DNA of 64,000 nt, taken from the NCBI RefSeq assembly GCF_001039355.2, contig NW_019775822.1:62001-126000 (forward strand). The letters run 5' to 3'. Position 1 is the first letter of the stretch. Every line of letters starts with the position of its first letter. The DNA comes from Lingula anatina. Taxonomy: Eukaryota; Brachiopoda; Lingulata; Lingulida; Lingulidae. The translations under genes were made by a program, and so were the position numbers. This document shows, one piece after another, positions 26,601 to 35,963 of this stretch. Under the pieces are notes generated by a model. That model was not told the origin of the DNA. It did no database searches and was given only the letters and a program-made list of their open reading frames with translations.

Positions 26601-27053
26601 TACTTTAGGTCAAAATGCTGAGCATTGTGTGTTTTTTTGTGCTGTGCTTCTTATGCTTTACCTGTTTAACAGTAATAATTTAACTGCATTTGGGCGTGTC
26701 ACTTCATCTCATTTTGGTATTCGTTATAACGAAGCATCAAACCTACTCAGACTTAGTTTACACTGTCAAATGCAAAAGCAAATGTATATCTGCACGTTTC
26801 AAATGATTTTTTTCAATATTGCACCACAGGACTACCCGTGAATGGAGGGACTGTTGCAGTAATAGTTCTATGTCTGGTCATTGCTTGCCTACTCGCCATC
26901 ATAGGGTTCACTGTATTTAGACGGCGTCAAGTATCCATTGCTTTGGCGTCCTTCAACAAAGAAACTGGAGACACTGTGGCATTTTCATATGCAGATAACA
27001 AAGATACTGAGCTTTTTGAAATACCATTCAATGACGAAAATGAACGTTTGTAA
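257..27053 (+). CDS. Gene A: multi-CTLD membrane receptor (17 CTLDs, 5' partial)
   Basis: Probable type I membrane receptor of the macrophage-mannose-receptor-like group, binding glycans or other ligands outside the cell. Fifty-three visible exons (coordinates in the domain entries) join to 2,520 codons including the stop; the single leading base completes a codon begun upstream. Order: end of CTLD1, CTLD2-17, a 40-residue stalk, one transmembrane helix, cytoplasmic tail. Almost every domain boundary is a phase-1 intron, so each CTLD is a symmetrical cassette. The 5' end lies outside the window; alignment with gene B shows that only a signal peptide and the first two exons of CTLD1 are missing. 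Two introns (after 10389 and after 21082) use GC donors. Mammalian MRC-family receptors have 8-10 CTLDs, so this is much longer. The assignment rests on CTLD motifs and frame; ligand and role are inference. Confidence 0.9.
679..2210 (+). CDS. Gene A, CTLD2
   Basis: Exons 679-769, 1462-1591, 1781-1887 and 2095-2210. The domain begins DNCAVGW with CFKFF, has the hydrophobic core QLATVEND and VWIGY in exon 2, and ends SYMCKTTK. The loop that holds the sugar motif in active CTLDs instead reads PPFQEGDK, so calcium-dependent sugar binding is unlikely. Exon boundaries match gene B CTLD2 (30384-31802); the third exon is 107 bp here and 95 bp there, a loop-length difference. Confidence 0.88.
2504..3984 (+). 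CDS. Gene A, CTLD3 and PPTV linker
   Basis: Exons 2504-2633, 3292-3374, 3479-3604 and 3883-3984. Landmarks are GHCATGW, NGTCYQL, the second-helix motif CKSQGAEL, IWLGAS, FTNWEK and NFICQ, followed by a short linker VVNPPTVLPG. No EPN or QPD. The first intron of this domain (2634-3291) contains a small inverted-repeat transposon at 2961-3129. Confidence 0.9.
2961..3129. mobile_element. Small inverted-repeat transposon (MITE-like)
   Basis: Termini ACAGGCCCGTAGCCAG and its exact reverse complement bound a 169-bp non-coding element, flanked on both sides by ACT (2958-2960 and 3130-3132), a likely 3-bp target duplication. The interior has further inverted G/C-tracts. It lies in the CTLD3 intron of gene A. 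Class assignment is inference. Confidence 0.75.
4379..5472 (+). CDS. Gene A, CTLD4
   Basis: Exons 4379-4540, 4913-4992 and 5319-5472. The domain starts NGSCDPAW, has FSCYFF, SSWIGIND and YNNWAPDKPDN, and closes with LWDDVRC and AYICEKT. The sugar-motif position reads KPD, not EPN or QPD, so standard calcium-site chemistry is doubtful although a WDD is kept. The intron that follows (5473-7051, 1,579 bp) is the longest in the gene and contains foldback DNA. Confidence 0.9.
6130..6384. repeat. Pair of foldback (inverted-repeat) structures
   Basis: A 36-bp perfect inverted repeat (6130-6165 and 6267-6302) is followed, across a single N at 6303, by a second hairpin with 13-bp arms (6307-6319 and 6372-6384) and a nested CTCGAGCG/CGCTCGAG pair. 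It is probably transposon-derived DNA in the longest intron of gene A. The N next to the first arm leaves open some assembly error. Confidence 0.7.
7052..8987 (+). CDS. Gene A, linker exon, CTLD5 and Thr-rich linker
   Basis: A 36-bp linker exon (7052-7087) precedes CTLD5 exons 7584-7754, 7951-8070 and 8503-8613, then a 45-bp Thr/Val-rich linker exon 8943-8987 (VTVTTSTVTTV). CTLD5 has KCGMFWED, YCYQV, GGDLASV, YYWLGGND, LNWAKGHPNSEQ and YICKKK. The sugar loop reads HPN, a departure from EPN. In gene B the linker and the first CTLD5 exon are fused into one exon (36100-36306), so the intron at 7088-7583 has been gained here or lost there. Confidence 0.88.
9101..9130. repeat. (TTA)n microsatellite
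   Basis: Ten TTA-type units in the intron before CTLD6 of gene A. Confidence 0.9.
9365..10389 (+). CDS. Gene A, CTLD6, ending at a GC donor
   Basis: Exons 9365-9544, 9896-10059 and 10279-10389. Landmarks: YCTDGW, SCYKVV, GGDLVSI, IWLGLNS, FTSWKEREPSGHHGNG and KWKNNDC, followed by the linker MVSPPTVMYDGC. The loop has EPS rather than EPN. The last exon must end in phase 0 after AAG at 10389, where the donor reads GCAAAG. No GT donor nearby gives the phase needed by the exon at 10788, so a GC-AG intron is the best model. Confidence 0.87.
10788..11791 (+). CDS. Gene A, CTLD7 (with first part of CTLD8)
   Basis: Exons 10788-10903, 11207-11361 and 11586-11791. CTLD7 has GYRGSCYTV, YWIGLSKG, FTNWNK, GEWVDRKC and LFICEY. 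The last exon runs on without a break through the linker GYVGDTPTTP into the start of CTLD8 (ECPEGWGW, DFCYK), so this domain boundary has no intron. No sugar motif. A (CT)n microsatellite begins nine bases after the donor that follows 10903. Confidence 0.88.
10913..10952. repeat. (CT)n tract next to a splice donor
   Basis: A CT dinucleotide run starting nine bases after the GT donor of gene A exon 10788-10903. Confidence 0.95.
11586..12772 (+). CDS. Gene A, CTLD8, mannose-type EPN motif
   Basis: Second half of exon 11586-11791, then 12004-12131 and 12549-12772. The final exon has IFWIGLSKPD, the loop KDGEPNDHNGQEDCVEM and RWSDVNC. EPN with a following Glu and an Asn-containing WSD-x-N is the arrangement that binds calcium and mannose-type sugars in classical CTLDs, so this is one of the few domains here likely to bind sugar. 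It is the first domain of the block repeated as CTLD13-17. Confidence 0.9.
13083..13127 (+). CDS. Gene A, Thr-rich linker exon between CTLD8 and CTLD9
   Basis: A 45-bp exon in phase 1-1 coding LLTTVTATSPTP, flanked by a clean acceptor at 13081-13082 and donor GTATGA. It probably forms an O-glycosylated spacer. Gene B has a 45-bp equivalent at 42143-42187. Confidence 0.8.
13500..15217 (+). CDS. Gene A, CTLD9, mannose-type EPN motif
   Basis: Exons 13500-13684, 13866-13930, 14580-14680 and 15083-15217. Landmarks: SQCGSD, DYCYTV, GGDLASIHD, YWIGLNELDL, WSDGT, SLNEPNDLHGGQKC and HWSDENC. EPN plus WSDEN suggests working calcium/mannose binding. The last exon continues into the linker ATPTPTPVI and the first residues of CTLD10 (QCPVGFHGIG). 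The first two exons sum to 250 bp, exactly the length of the single CTLD14 exon 20833-21082. Confidence 0.9.
15403..16434 (+). CDS. Gene A, CTLD10, EPN motif
   Basis: Exons 15403-15537, 15888-16063 and 16335-16434. Landmarks: NKCYLIQ, LASITNPLEE, FWLGIS, FQWTDN, DHGEPNGQSYG, ENCVSI, HWQDRKC and YVCQAWKG. EPN is present, but the downstream Asn that completes the calcium site is replaced (WQDRK), so binding is uncertain. CTLD15 is its block copy, with the same ITNPLE and CQTWKG signatures. Confidence 0.9.
16769..16832. repeat. (GTT)n-rich low-complexity tract
   Basis: Two GTT/TTG runs separated by pyrimidine-rich sequence, in the intron before CTLD11 of gene A. Confidence 0.8.
16933..17653 (+). 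CDS. Gene A, CTLD11
   Basis: Two exons, 16933-17174 and 17488-17653. A Thr/Pro/Gln-rich linker (TTQAPTQATT) leads into CPLGYLSFGDACYQM, then TWEVAKVTCERQQDTLVSI, IWLGIYRNG, QWVDGWPVDYLNW, RWNDMPC and SVCKRTSG. There is no EPN or QPD. Unlike most CTLDs here it has only one internal intron, in phase 0, a layout shared with CTLD16 and with gene C CTLD11. Confidence 0.9.
18040..18749 (+). CDS. Gene A, CTLD12
   Basis: Exons 18040-18306 and 18582-18749. Landmarks: GQCPSGNSWRPYGHHCYQF, CYKQGGTLASITSQ, YYIGLVRKFG, FGWEDGSLVNYLNW, EMEPSNNTEKNC, GGWQAANC and FICKIAK. EPS in place of EPN argues against classical sugar binding. In gene C the equivalent domain is the last before the stalk and membrane anchor. 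Confidence 0.9.
18862..18956. repeat. Compound (CT)n-(CA)n microsatellite
   Basis: A CT-rich tract passes directly into a pure CA tract, in the intron between CTLD12 and CTLD13 of gene A. Confidence 0.95.
19224..20425 (+). CDS. Gene A, CTLD13, EPD motif
   Basis: Exons 19224-19294, 19466-19605, 19864-19922 and 20207-20425. Landmarks: ACREDWFQRDNMCYK, GGDLASFHSSEE, LWIGLHLAT, HTWSDGTAN, GLGEPDNHNGREMC, TFRDDNC and GWICKTS, then a Thr/Pro linker. It is the block copy of CTLD8 (shared SFHS, WIGL, WSDG and NHNG) but has EPD where CTLD8 has EPN; gene B has QPD at the same place, the galactose-type motif. Confidence 0.9.
19331..19357. repeat. (AATA)n microsatellite
   Basis: Tandem AATA units in the first CTLD13 intron of gene A. 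Confidence 0.9.
20833..22173 (+). CDS. Gene A, CTLD14, EPN motif, GC-AG intron inside
   Basis: Exons 20833-21082, 21521-21636 and 22039-22173. Landmarks: NCGENWNSFGEHCYYV, NAGDLLSIQT, FWIGANSFDL, WADGSP, AKGEPNSVHGSERC, TFNDDNC and FICKKH, then linker and CPRGFHGVG leading to CTLD15. EPN plus NDDN suggests calcium/mannose binding. The first exon ends AG|GCAAGT at 21082, a strong GC donor; the paralogue in gene B has AA|GTAGGT, and phase 2 is needed to read WADG next. Confidence 0.9.
21341..21414. repeat. 74-bp perfect palindrome with (TA)n core
   Basis: Arms of 37 bases begin ACTCAAAGCATTGAGTAAAC and mirror exactly around a TA-repeat core. Each arm also holds a small hairpin, ACTCAA-AGCA-TTGAGT. 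It lies in the GC-AG intron of gene A CTLD14. Confidence 0.9.
22627..23848 (+). CDS. Gene A, CTLD15
   Basis: Exons 22627-22755, 23076-23236 and 23740-23848. Landmarks: NRCYKFFG, TLASITNPLEQ, DLWIGLSS, FRWLTNEEASFVNW, RECVKV, RWVDVEC and YICQTWKG. The sugar motif is lost: the loop reads RSPTLGQ. It is the block copy of CTLD10. A long T-tract at 23597-23634 lies in the intron before the last exon. Confidence 0.88.
23597..23634. repeat. T-homopolymer
   Basis: A run of about 38 T in the CTLD15 intron of gene A. It could be the poly-A of a minus-strand retroposon, but no body or target duplication was recognised. Confidence 0.85.
24202..25087 (+). CDS. Gene A, CTLD16
   Basis: Exons 24202-24461 and 24928-25087. 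A TPWTPAVSTSG linker leads into ACKSGYTTYNGQACYKL, SWEQARDQCTDDGTLLAF, AWVGLKDMG, FSWVNEWPLTYTNW, QGQPSAAGQCG, KWRSSDC and PFVCMST. The loop has QPS, not QPD. Two-exon layout with a phase-0 intron, as in CTLD11, its block copy. Confidence 0.9.
25317..26112 (+). CDS. Gene A, CTLD17
   Basis: Exons 25317-25574 and 25942-26112. Landmarks: KPPTTTVPLPG linker, WCPEGNGWIEYGASCFFY, CYKRGGQLASFANQDE, LWIGLIRRF, FVWVDGTPVDFTNW, GQPRDQGRSEDC, EWDDIVC and FICKTPK. The loop has QPR. Last extracellular domain; block copy of CTLD12 (267 + 168 bp against 258 + 171 bp). Confidence 0.9.
26416..27053 (+). CDS. Gene A, stalk, transmembrane helix and cytoplasmic tail
   Basis: Exon 26416-26523 codes a Ser/Thr/Gln-rich stalk. 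Exon 26830-27053 codes a helix starting VAVIVLCLVIACLLAIIGF, the stop-transfer RRR, then a tail of about 44 residues ending NDENERL and a TAA stop at 27051-27053. The tail has FNKETGDTVAFSYADN and an acidic cluster with hydrophobic residues (TELFEIPF). I see no NPxY box. FSY and the acidic/hydrophobic stretch are possible sorting signals, by inference only. Confidence 0.9.
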
Positions 27054-28145
27054 AATGGATACTCATCGCCAGTCTGGGGACCAATTTGGAAATAAAAAGC
27101 ATGTTAAACCTGGTACTTGTTAGCCTTAACCAACGGGCGTTCTACTTTTTCTGTTACATCGCGTGATAATATTTTCTCAAAATTTGGAATAATTTCAAGT
27201 GGCCAATATGACACCTAGATCTGATCAGTATATAGGAAGTAGCAAGAACATTTGCTGGACGGGTAAAAACCATATTTAGGAGGAAGGTCACCTGTTATCC
27301 TCGACCTGTGACCAGCCATATTTATTTTTTCCCTTACCCATTAAATGCCCTTTGCCTACCATTACTCCAAAGTCACTGCATAGCAATTGCCCTTGAAGGG
27401 TGATATTGTATTTTTATTATTACTGTGGTTTGAAGTCCACTTTTTTCCTGTGAACTGTGATCTTCGGTTTTATTCTCGTGTTCCTGTTACGTAGGCCAAT
27501 TCTGTAAGTGTCATTGGTACATAATGTTCATTGCATGTACACACGTGAAGTGTGTTTATTAAAACTTTTACAGTTTGGAGGATGAAATAAAGTTGCTGTA
27601 AAATATACCTAACGAATTTTATTTTATATTCTACTGTATGCCAGCTGTACGTTGACGCTATTGTTAAAGAAGAGAGATAATACAACCTAGGTAGGGTACC
27701 TTGACGCAGTGACGCTATATACTCATCATGATAGACTTGATCAGGCAGAATATATCATTTATCTGTAATATATTGATCCGCAGCTGGGTGTAGATTATAA
27801 AATGAATCATGAAACTGAAACAATCCAATCATGAACAAACTGTGATTTTCACACATTTATCGGCAGGGGTTATCGAAGCTCTTTTGTAAATCGATTAGTA
27901 TCGAAGCTATTGCCCTCCAAGGTGGAGGGGTTATCCGAATATTCGATAAGACGGGATACTGTCTTGCTGCAGTTCGTCTCATTTGGCCACAACATTTGTA
28001 AATATATGTATCAATACACCACATCATGTGTGTCAGAAACAATGACTAATATCGATACAGTTGCAGCCAAAACCTATGCGCTATCTGCAAGATGCACGTG
28101 ATCCAGATCATCTAGGCGTTTCATACTCCACTGAAGACAGCAGTG
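27054..28145 (+). other. Gene A 3' UTR and gene A-gene B intergenic region
   Basis: No coding exon was found here. AATAAA hexamers lie at 27091-27096 and 27586-27591; the second, about 530 bp after the stop and followed by T/A-rich sequence, is the likelier polyadenylation signal. The rest must hold the gene B promoter and 5' UTR. AT-rich stretches near 27996 and 27770 and several TTATC (GATA-type) words occur, but no start site can be fixed from sequence alone. Confidence 0.5.
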
Positions 28146-28200
28146 ATGGGGTTCCGCACAGTAGTTTTATTTTCCTGTTTGATATTTAAACTGCCTTCTG
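28146..28200 (+). CDS. Gene B, exon 1, signal peptide and start codon
   Basis: The first exon reads MGFRTVVLFSCLIFKLPSG: a basic residue, a hydrophobic core and small residues, as expected for a secretory signal peptide. It ends in phase 1 at donor GTAAGT, and the next exon supplies VLGQLCPNGW, the CTLD1 start. ATG at 28146 is chosen because it begins this signal and the phase fits exactly. Confidence 0.82.
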
Positions 28201-31200
28201 GTAAGTACAAAGTGAGAGTGAAAGTAAAAAATGCGCCTCATATTGTAAATGCAATGCTGATAATTTTCACACTGGCCATTTACTATCACCAAAGTTCATT
28301 TAGCTAAAACCACCTGCTTCAGCTCAAATGAACAGCGCCTGCCAAACATGATTTCAAAACCAAAAGGAACGCCAATAATGTTTAGTTGTTAAGTGCCAGT
28401 CATGATTGAAATAGGAAATTGTTTTCGGCGTTAGTGTTATAGATACCATTGTTTTGAAATTGGAGAGATTACAAAAAGGTTCTTGATAAATACAGAACAA
28501 ATTAAGCCTTTATCAAATGTTCAGCCATGTTGTACTGAAAACAACGTGTCAAATAATATAACGAAGCGCACACGTGTTTTGCCAATTGTTGAATGGTAAA
28601 AAAAAGCATTACGTTTTTTAAAAAATTGTACAAAATGATATTGTAAATGCCTTATACAAACGTTCGTTTCAGTCCTTGGGCAGTTATGTCCAAACGGGTG
28701 GCTGGAAAGTCCAATAAGTGATTACTGCTTCAGATTCAACTTCGACAGAAACGGCAAAACATGGCAGGAGGCTCGGGAGGCATGTCAAGCAACACTTGGC
28801 GACCTTACTTGGTATTCCGATGAGAAGGAACGGGTAGGTCTGATTTTGATTAACTTTATTGTATTAGTCTTACTTCATAAAGTGATTTACAATCATTCGG
28901 TCATTATGCAGCAAGCACCCTGCTTCTCAGACACTTAGTGGTGGTAATATCCGTGCAGATTGAAACGGCTATCCTTATACAATTAGAAACTCACCGACAC
29001 TTATTCCCACTTGTATTAAAAGTCCGAGATTTGGGGTGCACATTTTCCACTTGTATCTGCCTCAATCGTGGGGGTGCATTAAATCAAGATCAAGTTCAAA
29101 TATCAGAAAGCTATTTTATCTCATAATTAGTTTCGTCATTTTATAGGTGCATTGGGACCCCATCATTACGGCCTTTCATAACAGTAGTATCTACTTTTTT
29201 GCAGTGTAAAAGCCCTGCTCTTTTTCTTCATCTCAGTATGGCGACAAGGATATGTAATAAAGGGGGGGGGGGTTGGTAGCGTTAACTTTGAAATCTAGCA
29301 TTTTCATCCCATAGAAAGCAAACCGTGGGTTATTCAAATGGTTTTGTCATTCAGGGTTTTATTACCACGACAGCGGACAGACTGACCCTCCTACACTCCA
29401 AAAGCCAAACGTGGTGGATAGGAGTAACAAAGGGGAAAAGGGATGGAGCTTGGCAGTGGGTGACCGGAGAAAAAGCCGTGACTAACCTCTTGTAAGTTTG
29501 CGTGTTTTTCTAATCAATGTGATGTTTAGTAATCGCGATGCTTGTGCCCAATATGACGTATTCAAGTATATTCATGCCGCAACTACATATGTAATTACAG
29601 TTTTAAGGCTACATTAACGTCACATGTAACGAATAAGTTCAAAGTTATTGTATTTCCTTAAAATTTGAAGTCGGGCAACCTCAGCTGTGTGCTGCAATAC
29701 ATTAATTATTCTCTATCAAAGAAGTTTGTGTAAAGAAATGTGAAATTTATATGGTAAACATGCAAATCAAATGGCGACTTTACGTTGTTTGATGACCAGG
29801 GACTGGGCTACTCAGGAACCCGACAATAGCGGGAACCAAGATCAAAATTGTGGAGCATTGCGCGTGCACCGAAATATGTCAGTCAAAACGAAAATGAAAA
29901 CTGAAAATTGCCATGGTTCCTTTCCCTACATCTGCAAGAGGCACAAAGGTCATTATAAACCCGCTTGATATGTATATATAGAAATAGTGAATTTGGACAG
30001 CAAAAATACGCTAAAAGATCTCATTATAAACAACACATTATAAAGCGCATAATGTAAAACATTAAATGAAAATAAGTGTAGATTAATATTAGTTTACACA
30101 TAAATGTTTTCAACGACATGGGGCGGTGAATAATCCAATACATTGTTTTGTAAAAACGTGAGAAAAGCATTAGATAAACGTTCTTTATAGTTTCAAGTCT
30201 GACTGGGTATCTTTGCAAATGGCATTGAATCTTTATCAGCACCAATATATGTCATATACAGAATACCTTTTGGGAAGTTTCATCCTTTCTTGGTCTTGCG
30301 TTGGCACGTTTAATATTCATCTAATATCTAAATATTATGGGTATCAAATGAGAGAAGACCTAACCCTAATTAATCTGCTTCAGCTGTGGTTGGTGAGTGT
30401 CCCGACCAGTGGCAAAATGTTGACGACTCCTGCTTTCGACATTTTCACACAGAAGAGGAATGGCAATATGCGAAGTACGTATTTTCTTTTTGTTAGGCGT
30501 AGATCTATTCACCTGTTTATCGCACGGGCTCATAAACGCCGTCTCCGCGACAAAACAGTGAAAATCACACTTTGGTTAGATATACATTCCTTGCAAGCGG
30601 TTTAATTGTCATTGGCAACTTGACAAAATAGTTTTAAAACCCACATATTGACCGGTGCCTAAATCATCATTTTTTTATATGAAGTAATAATCACCATGAA
30701 TAAATTCAATCTCATGAACGAAACGGGTTCGTGTATTTCACTTAGCCTCAGCAATATACTGATAATTTACCACACAACCAATCTTAGACGATGACACGAG
30801 TCCTGATGAGTAAAGTGTATGTACGTAAAGATAACATGTATTATTTACTTCCCATTCCAGCAATAACTGTAGACAATACAGTGCCCATTTAGCAACAGTT
30901 GACAGCGAAATACAGCAACAGTTTCTATTTGATGCTGCACGGTTTAGTGATAAGGCCATCTGGATTGGTTATTGGGCTGGCTTAAACAAAGAGGTACAAC
31001 GTTTTAATGAACTAAAAAAATACTGGTCATAATAATGCATGTTAATAATAATACTCTAACATTCTGAAATGTCGGTATGTGGTATAATTGATGTCATTTC
31101 TATTATTTCTACCAACCACGTGTGATCTATATTCATAATGTATTTTTTAGACACAAACATTACTATGAAACCTTCTTATCATTCATGCGATAATTTCAGC

Positions 31201-34200
31201 ATAAAACCTCATGGATGAAGCGGAACGAAGCCCTAAAGCATACGGACGTTCAGTACTGGGTAGAGGGAACGCCGCCTACACCAAGTATACGCAGGTACAA
31301 CCATGTCGTATATTTCAGTTTTAATATTTGGAATTTTGATTACTTGATTTATCCAGTGAAGCATGAAGGACTTTGCTACGTACATGTTTTAACTTAAAAG
31401 TATGTGCTTCATGTACATTGTATGCCACTGTTTGCAAAAAGAAGTCCATTACCTTGCATTATAATTAAAAGGATCACTATATAATCATAAACAGTGAAAA
31501 TGCAACAGCCAGACCTAAAAAGAGCGCGATGACCATTTCACTGGCTGTGATGGAAGTGATTAGCGTTATACTGCTAGAGTTTAGATAACGTTAAATGTGG
31601 GTATCACAGGATTTGCATTGACTGCTTATACGGCAGCTAGTTAGAATAAGTATTTAATGATAGTAATTATAAATTCGTGTCTGTAGTGGGCAAGGCAATA
31701 ACACCTGTGTGGTGATAGATCCGACAACTAGAGAATCCCGAAAGTCATGGGCGCCTGAGAACTGCAGGGCAGAGAGACCATACATATGCAGAAAACAAAA
31801 AGGTATTTGTAAAATTTCATACAAGTATGAGAGAAAGGCCCGTAATCCATATGCGGTGTTATAAAAATCATTCTATTTGTCTGTTTTGTCCGATAAAGAT
31901 TTAGAAAATTCGCCCAGATAATAAGATTTGGCCAATTAGATGGCGGCTCATTTCTTCATCAGTTGAAAGGAATGTTCAGCAACTTTTTGGTGTTATTGAT
32001 TGCAATGCATTGATATGTTTCCCGTTTTTTCTTTTACAAAGTGTATTATTATTGGCGTCACTCATTATTTCCTACGTTTTCATAATTTTTTTTAGCTCAC
32101 TGTGCGTCTGGTTGGTTACAGCACAATGGTACATGCTACCAATTTGATGCGAATATAAAGTTGTCTTGGTATGACGCCGACACCTACTGCAAGTCCCAGG
32201 GCGCTGAACTAATATCTGTACAAAGGTAAAACACCACTGACAGCGTCGAACACAAAGCGTTCATGAGGTCGGCACACCGTTATCCACATTAGTTCGAAAA
32301 TTGGACACATATCAACTGAAAAAATATATTTTTTAAAAAATCGCCAGTTTCAAAGTGTAAAATATAATCCAATGTTAAAGCACCTGGTTTTCAATAAAAA
32401 CCAATTATTAAAAAGCAAAGCATATTGTATTTCTTTTAATCCATCTTAGATATTTTGTGGTCTGTCACTGGTGTTGAAGATCTCGGGCGTATTTCTCAAC
32501 TATTGCCTGCTATCTCTATATCCTTTAGATAATATGATGCTCAATTCATTACGCTCTGTTACTGAAATTGGGGAAAAACATTAAAAAAACATGACACATG
32601 GTGCACTCCCCATCTTATTATTTCAGCAAGGATGTTCAGAAGTTTCTTACACCATTGCTTCAGGAATTGGGGGCAGGTGCCAGGTTGTGGCTTGGGGGAT
32701 CGGGTAAGTAAGTGATCATGGTGTCCATTAATGCACCCAGTGCCTCACACGCACGCAGCACACACGTGCACACGCGTATTTTTCTGTTGACATATATTAT
32801 TTATTGAGTACAAGGTCTTTGCACGTATGGGTGTATTAAGCGATCTGTTAATGGTATTCCGAGGGCGTTTATCTAACGGGAGATAAAGCCTTGATCTATA
32901 CTAATTTTCTGGAAGTATGTATTGTTTTTTAATAGTTTAGTAAACTAATTGTCTCAATTGTTTTACCCAAAGTAAGCTGATATGCTTGATTTATAATGTG
33001 ATCGTTTAAGATCATAATATTCATATTCTAAGCTCAATGGGTATAAAACCCATGATACATTAACAATTCAGATATTGACCTAAATCCTAAGATATTACGG
33101 TGGCCTGATGGGAAAGTCATGACGGACTATTTTAGCAACTGGGCGCCTTCAGAACCGAGCAATACTAATGCGGCAAGATGCGTTCATATGCTATCAGGTA
33201 CTGGTAATAAGCTGACAAGCCGTTGTGACAGGAATGGCAGTCCGCTGGGAACCGTAGCCCACCCCCATTAGTTTGTACAGGCGACATTCGTCCCATATAC
33301 TAAACCTAATACTTCGACAAACCATAATCTGTACTAAACATATGGGACCCAAGACGTCCATTCTTAGGACTATCATTCCTGTCACACCTGCAAACGAATT
33401 GTTGTATCTACAAAACTAAAGCAAGTAGCAGCCTGTTTTTAAACATATATTTAATAAAGCCCAGGCTGGTTCTAACTTTCAAAGTCGGGTTGCGTATTTC
33501 CGTACGTTACAAACAATCACTTTTAGTGCCAATTTGGCGTAAGTCATATTTCTTAGATTATTTTTTATTAATGATGAACAATTTGAATTCAAACTGTTGC
33601 CTTGAAGTGCGTTACTTATCTAAAAAAAAGCTCCGTTGTGTACACAAAGTCAAAGCAAAAGTTTTTTCAAAGAACAGGTAAAATTCAATAATTCCCACAT
33701 CAGTTAATCATGTGGAAAGTTTCTTGTGAGACGTTGAAATATTTGGTGGTAATTACCCATGATTTTATTTATTTTTTAACCCTTTATTATTGCACATTTG
33801 AGAACTTGAAAATATCTTATTCAGAGGATGGAAAATGGTCAACAGATAAACACTGCTTGCAAGAACTGATTTTCATCTGCCAGACTCCAGATGACGCCAT
33901 TGTTTTCCCACCGACTGTAAAACCAGGTGCGCTGATATACTGTAATGAGCAATTATGATTCGTGATATAGTAAATACATGAATGACTAATTTGCGAGATC
34001 TCCAATAAGTAGGCCCCCTGTCAAACTTCGTTGAGAAAGAGAAATGTTTCACATAAATCCTTGTCTCTTTTGTTCTGTTGGTCCACTATTTCTACTTGCG
34101 TAATGACAATATTTTTGTTTTCAAAATAGTAGCATTTTTGTGTTTTAAGATTTGTCGTTAGTATAAGCTTAATTATACAAAAATGTGCTGTAAGAAAATT

Positions 34201-35927
34201 AAGGCTACAAGCAGTCACATTCCCCTGTTATTTGGAAATACATTCTCAGTCAAGTTCCAGCTTTGAGTCGTACACCTTGTTCTCTTTCCCTTGTTATATC
34301 ACTTTCGTTTAACTATGATATTCAGTATGCCCAAATTAAATACCCTATACAAGTGATATCCATTCATATTTTTTGTTAAATATTAATATTAATTATTTAG
34401 CTAACGGTTCTTGTGCCCAAGGGTGGGAGGCGCATGCGTTCTCTTGTTACTATTTTGCCCGTGATGAATCTGTCACGTGGCTCAAAGCTGAGAAAACTTG
34501 CCGGGATAATGGCGCTAGTCTTGTGAAGGTGGATAATGCTAGGGAAATGTCGTTCATAAGCCGTGAGTTCAATTTACAAATAGCTTCACGTTACTATTTT
34601 ATTACTGAGCTGCGGTTATCTGTTCACTTTTATTCAACTACTAAATCGTATTGATTCTATGGTCAATTTGTTGCATATTTTAAAAAGAATTTCAATATTG
34701 TTTTTTAACAGTGATATTGTCAAATAGAAATACAGGCATTGAGACTATCTTCATATTCCTTGAAATTGTTAATTTTTTGTATTTAAAATAAATAATATAT
34801 ATATCCCAGTTAAGTATAACTGAATATGACACAAGAGTATCTTTTGCAGAAAAACTAACCACCAGTTCTTGGTTAGGTCTAAACAACAGGCACGTTGAAA
34901 GTCAGTGGGTCTGGCCTGACGGGGAGATGGTAAGTTACTGACACCCTGTTGAGGAATCCCATGTGGAAACAATTATCTCTGCACGCGCGCCAAAGGCTTT
35001 GTACTTGCTCTGCATGAGCTGAGCTTCACAACGATGTGATAACTGCTCGTTACGCAACCAGTCTAAGGCTCTTTTATCTGTCACAGAAGAGCAAGTGATT
35101 GAAGTCAATTTGTAACATTGAGTAATTAACTGTCTTGATTGCTGTCACGCAGACTTAGACTGGACCTGCTAAGTGGCAGTGCCTGAGCAGTTATGCAAAC
35201 AATTATCAGCCATGTAATCAGCCTTGAGATTCCTCAACAGGGTGAGTTGAGCTCTAAATGACCATCTATCTAGCTAGAGACATAGGCCTATTTGTGAATA
35301 TCTGTAAAAAATCTATCACTCGCCCTGGTAGAGGGTAAGTTACTGATATGTTTTGGAGAATTTAAATTAAAAGAAAATCTTATACATCCAGTGCGATTTG
35401 AATAGCCGCATAATCATTTCTAAACAAATTAAACGATGGCATATTCTCTCATAACATTTCCGACTAACATGTAACATGCTTAATTTGTACGTATGTATAT
35501 ACACCGAAGATTTGTATGTATTTAAACTGAAGATAATTATCACAGAAAAGCAGGATCACCGCAATTTGTATATTTGTTCCATATTTTCACGCATCGATTT
35601 CCTTGTAGCATTTTGATGTAATATACATGTTATGTCTTCTAAACCAGGCAACTTTTACAAACTGGGCGCCGAACAAACCATGCAGTAATGGAACCGGTTT
35701 CCACTGCGCTGCTGTCTTGACAGGCAATGCCCTGGGACGTTGGACCAATACCCGATGCGACCATACAAAAGATTATATATGTGAGAAAATGATAGGTGCG
35801 TTGTGATTGTTATTGTTACCACCAGTTGAATGTGCTATATATAAGGATTTATTATCCAAAATTATAAAACAGATATTGCAACAGCGTTACTATCTTCACG
35901 TGCCTATCCCCTTAGGATTCAACAAGG

Positions 35928-35963
<36 letters not shown>

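Noticed and set aside
30213-30605. 130-codon open frame on the plus strand
   Set aside because: It overlaps the real CTLD2 exon of gene B in another frame; composition looks intronic and no family was recognised.
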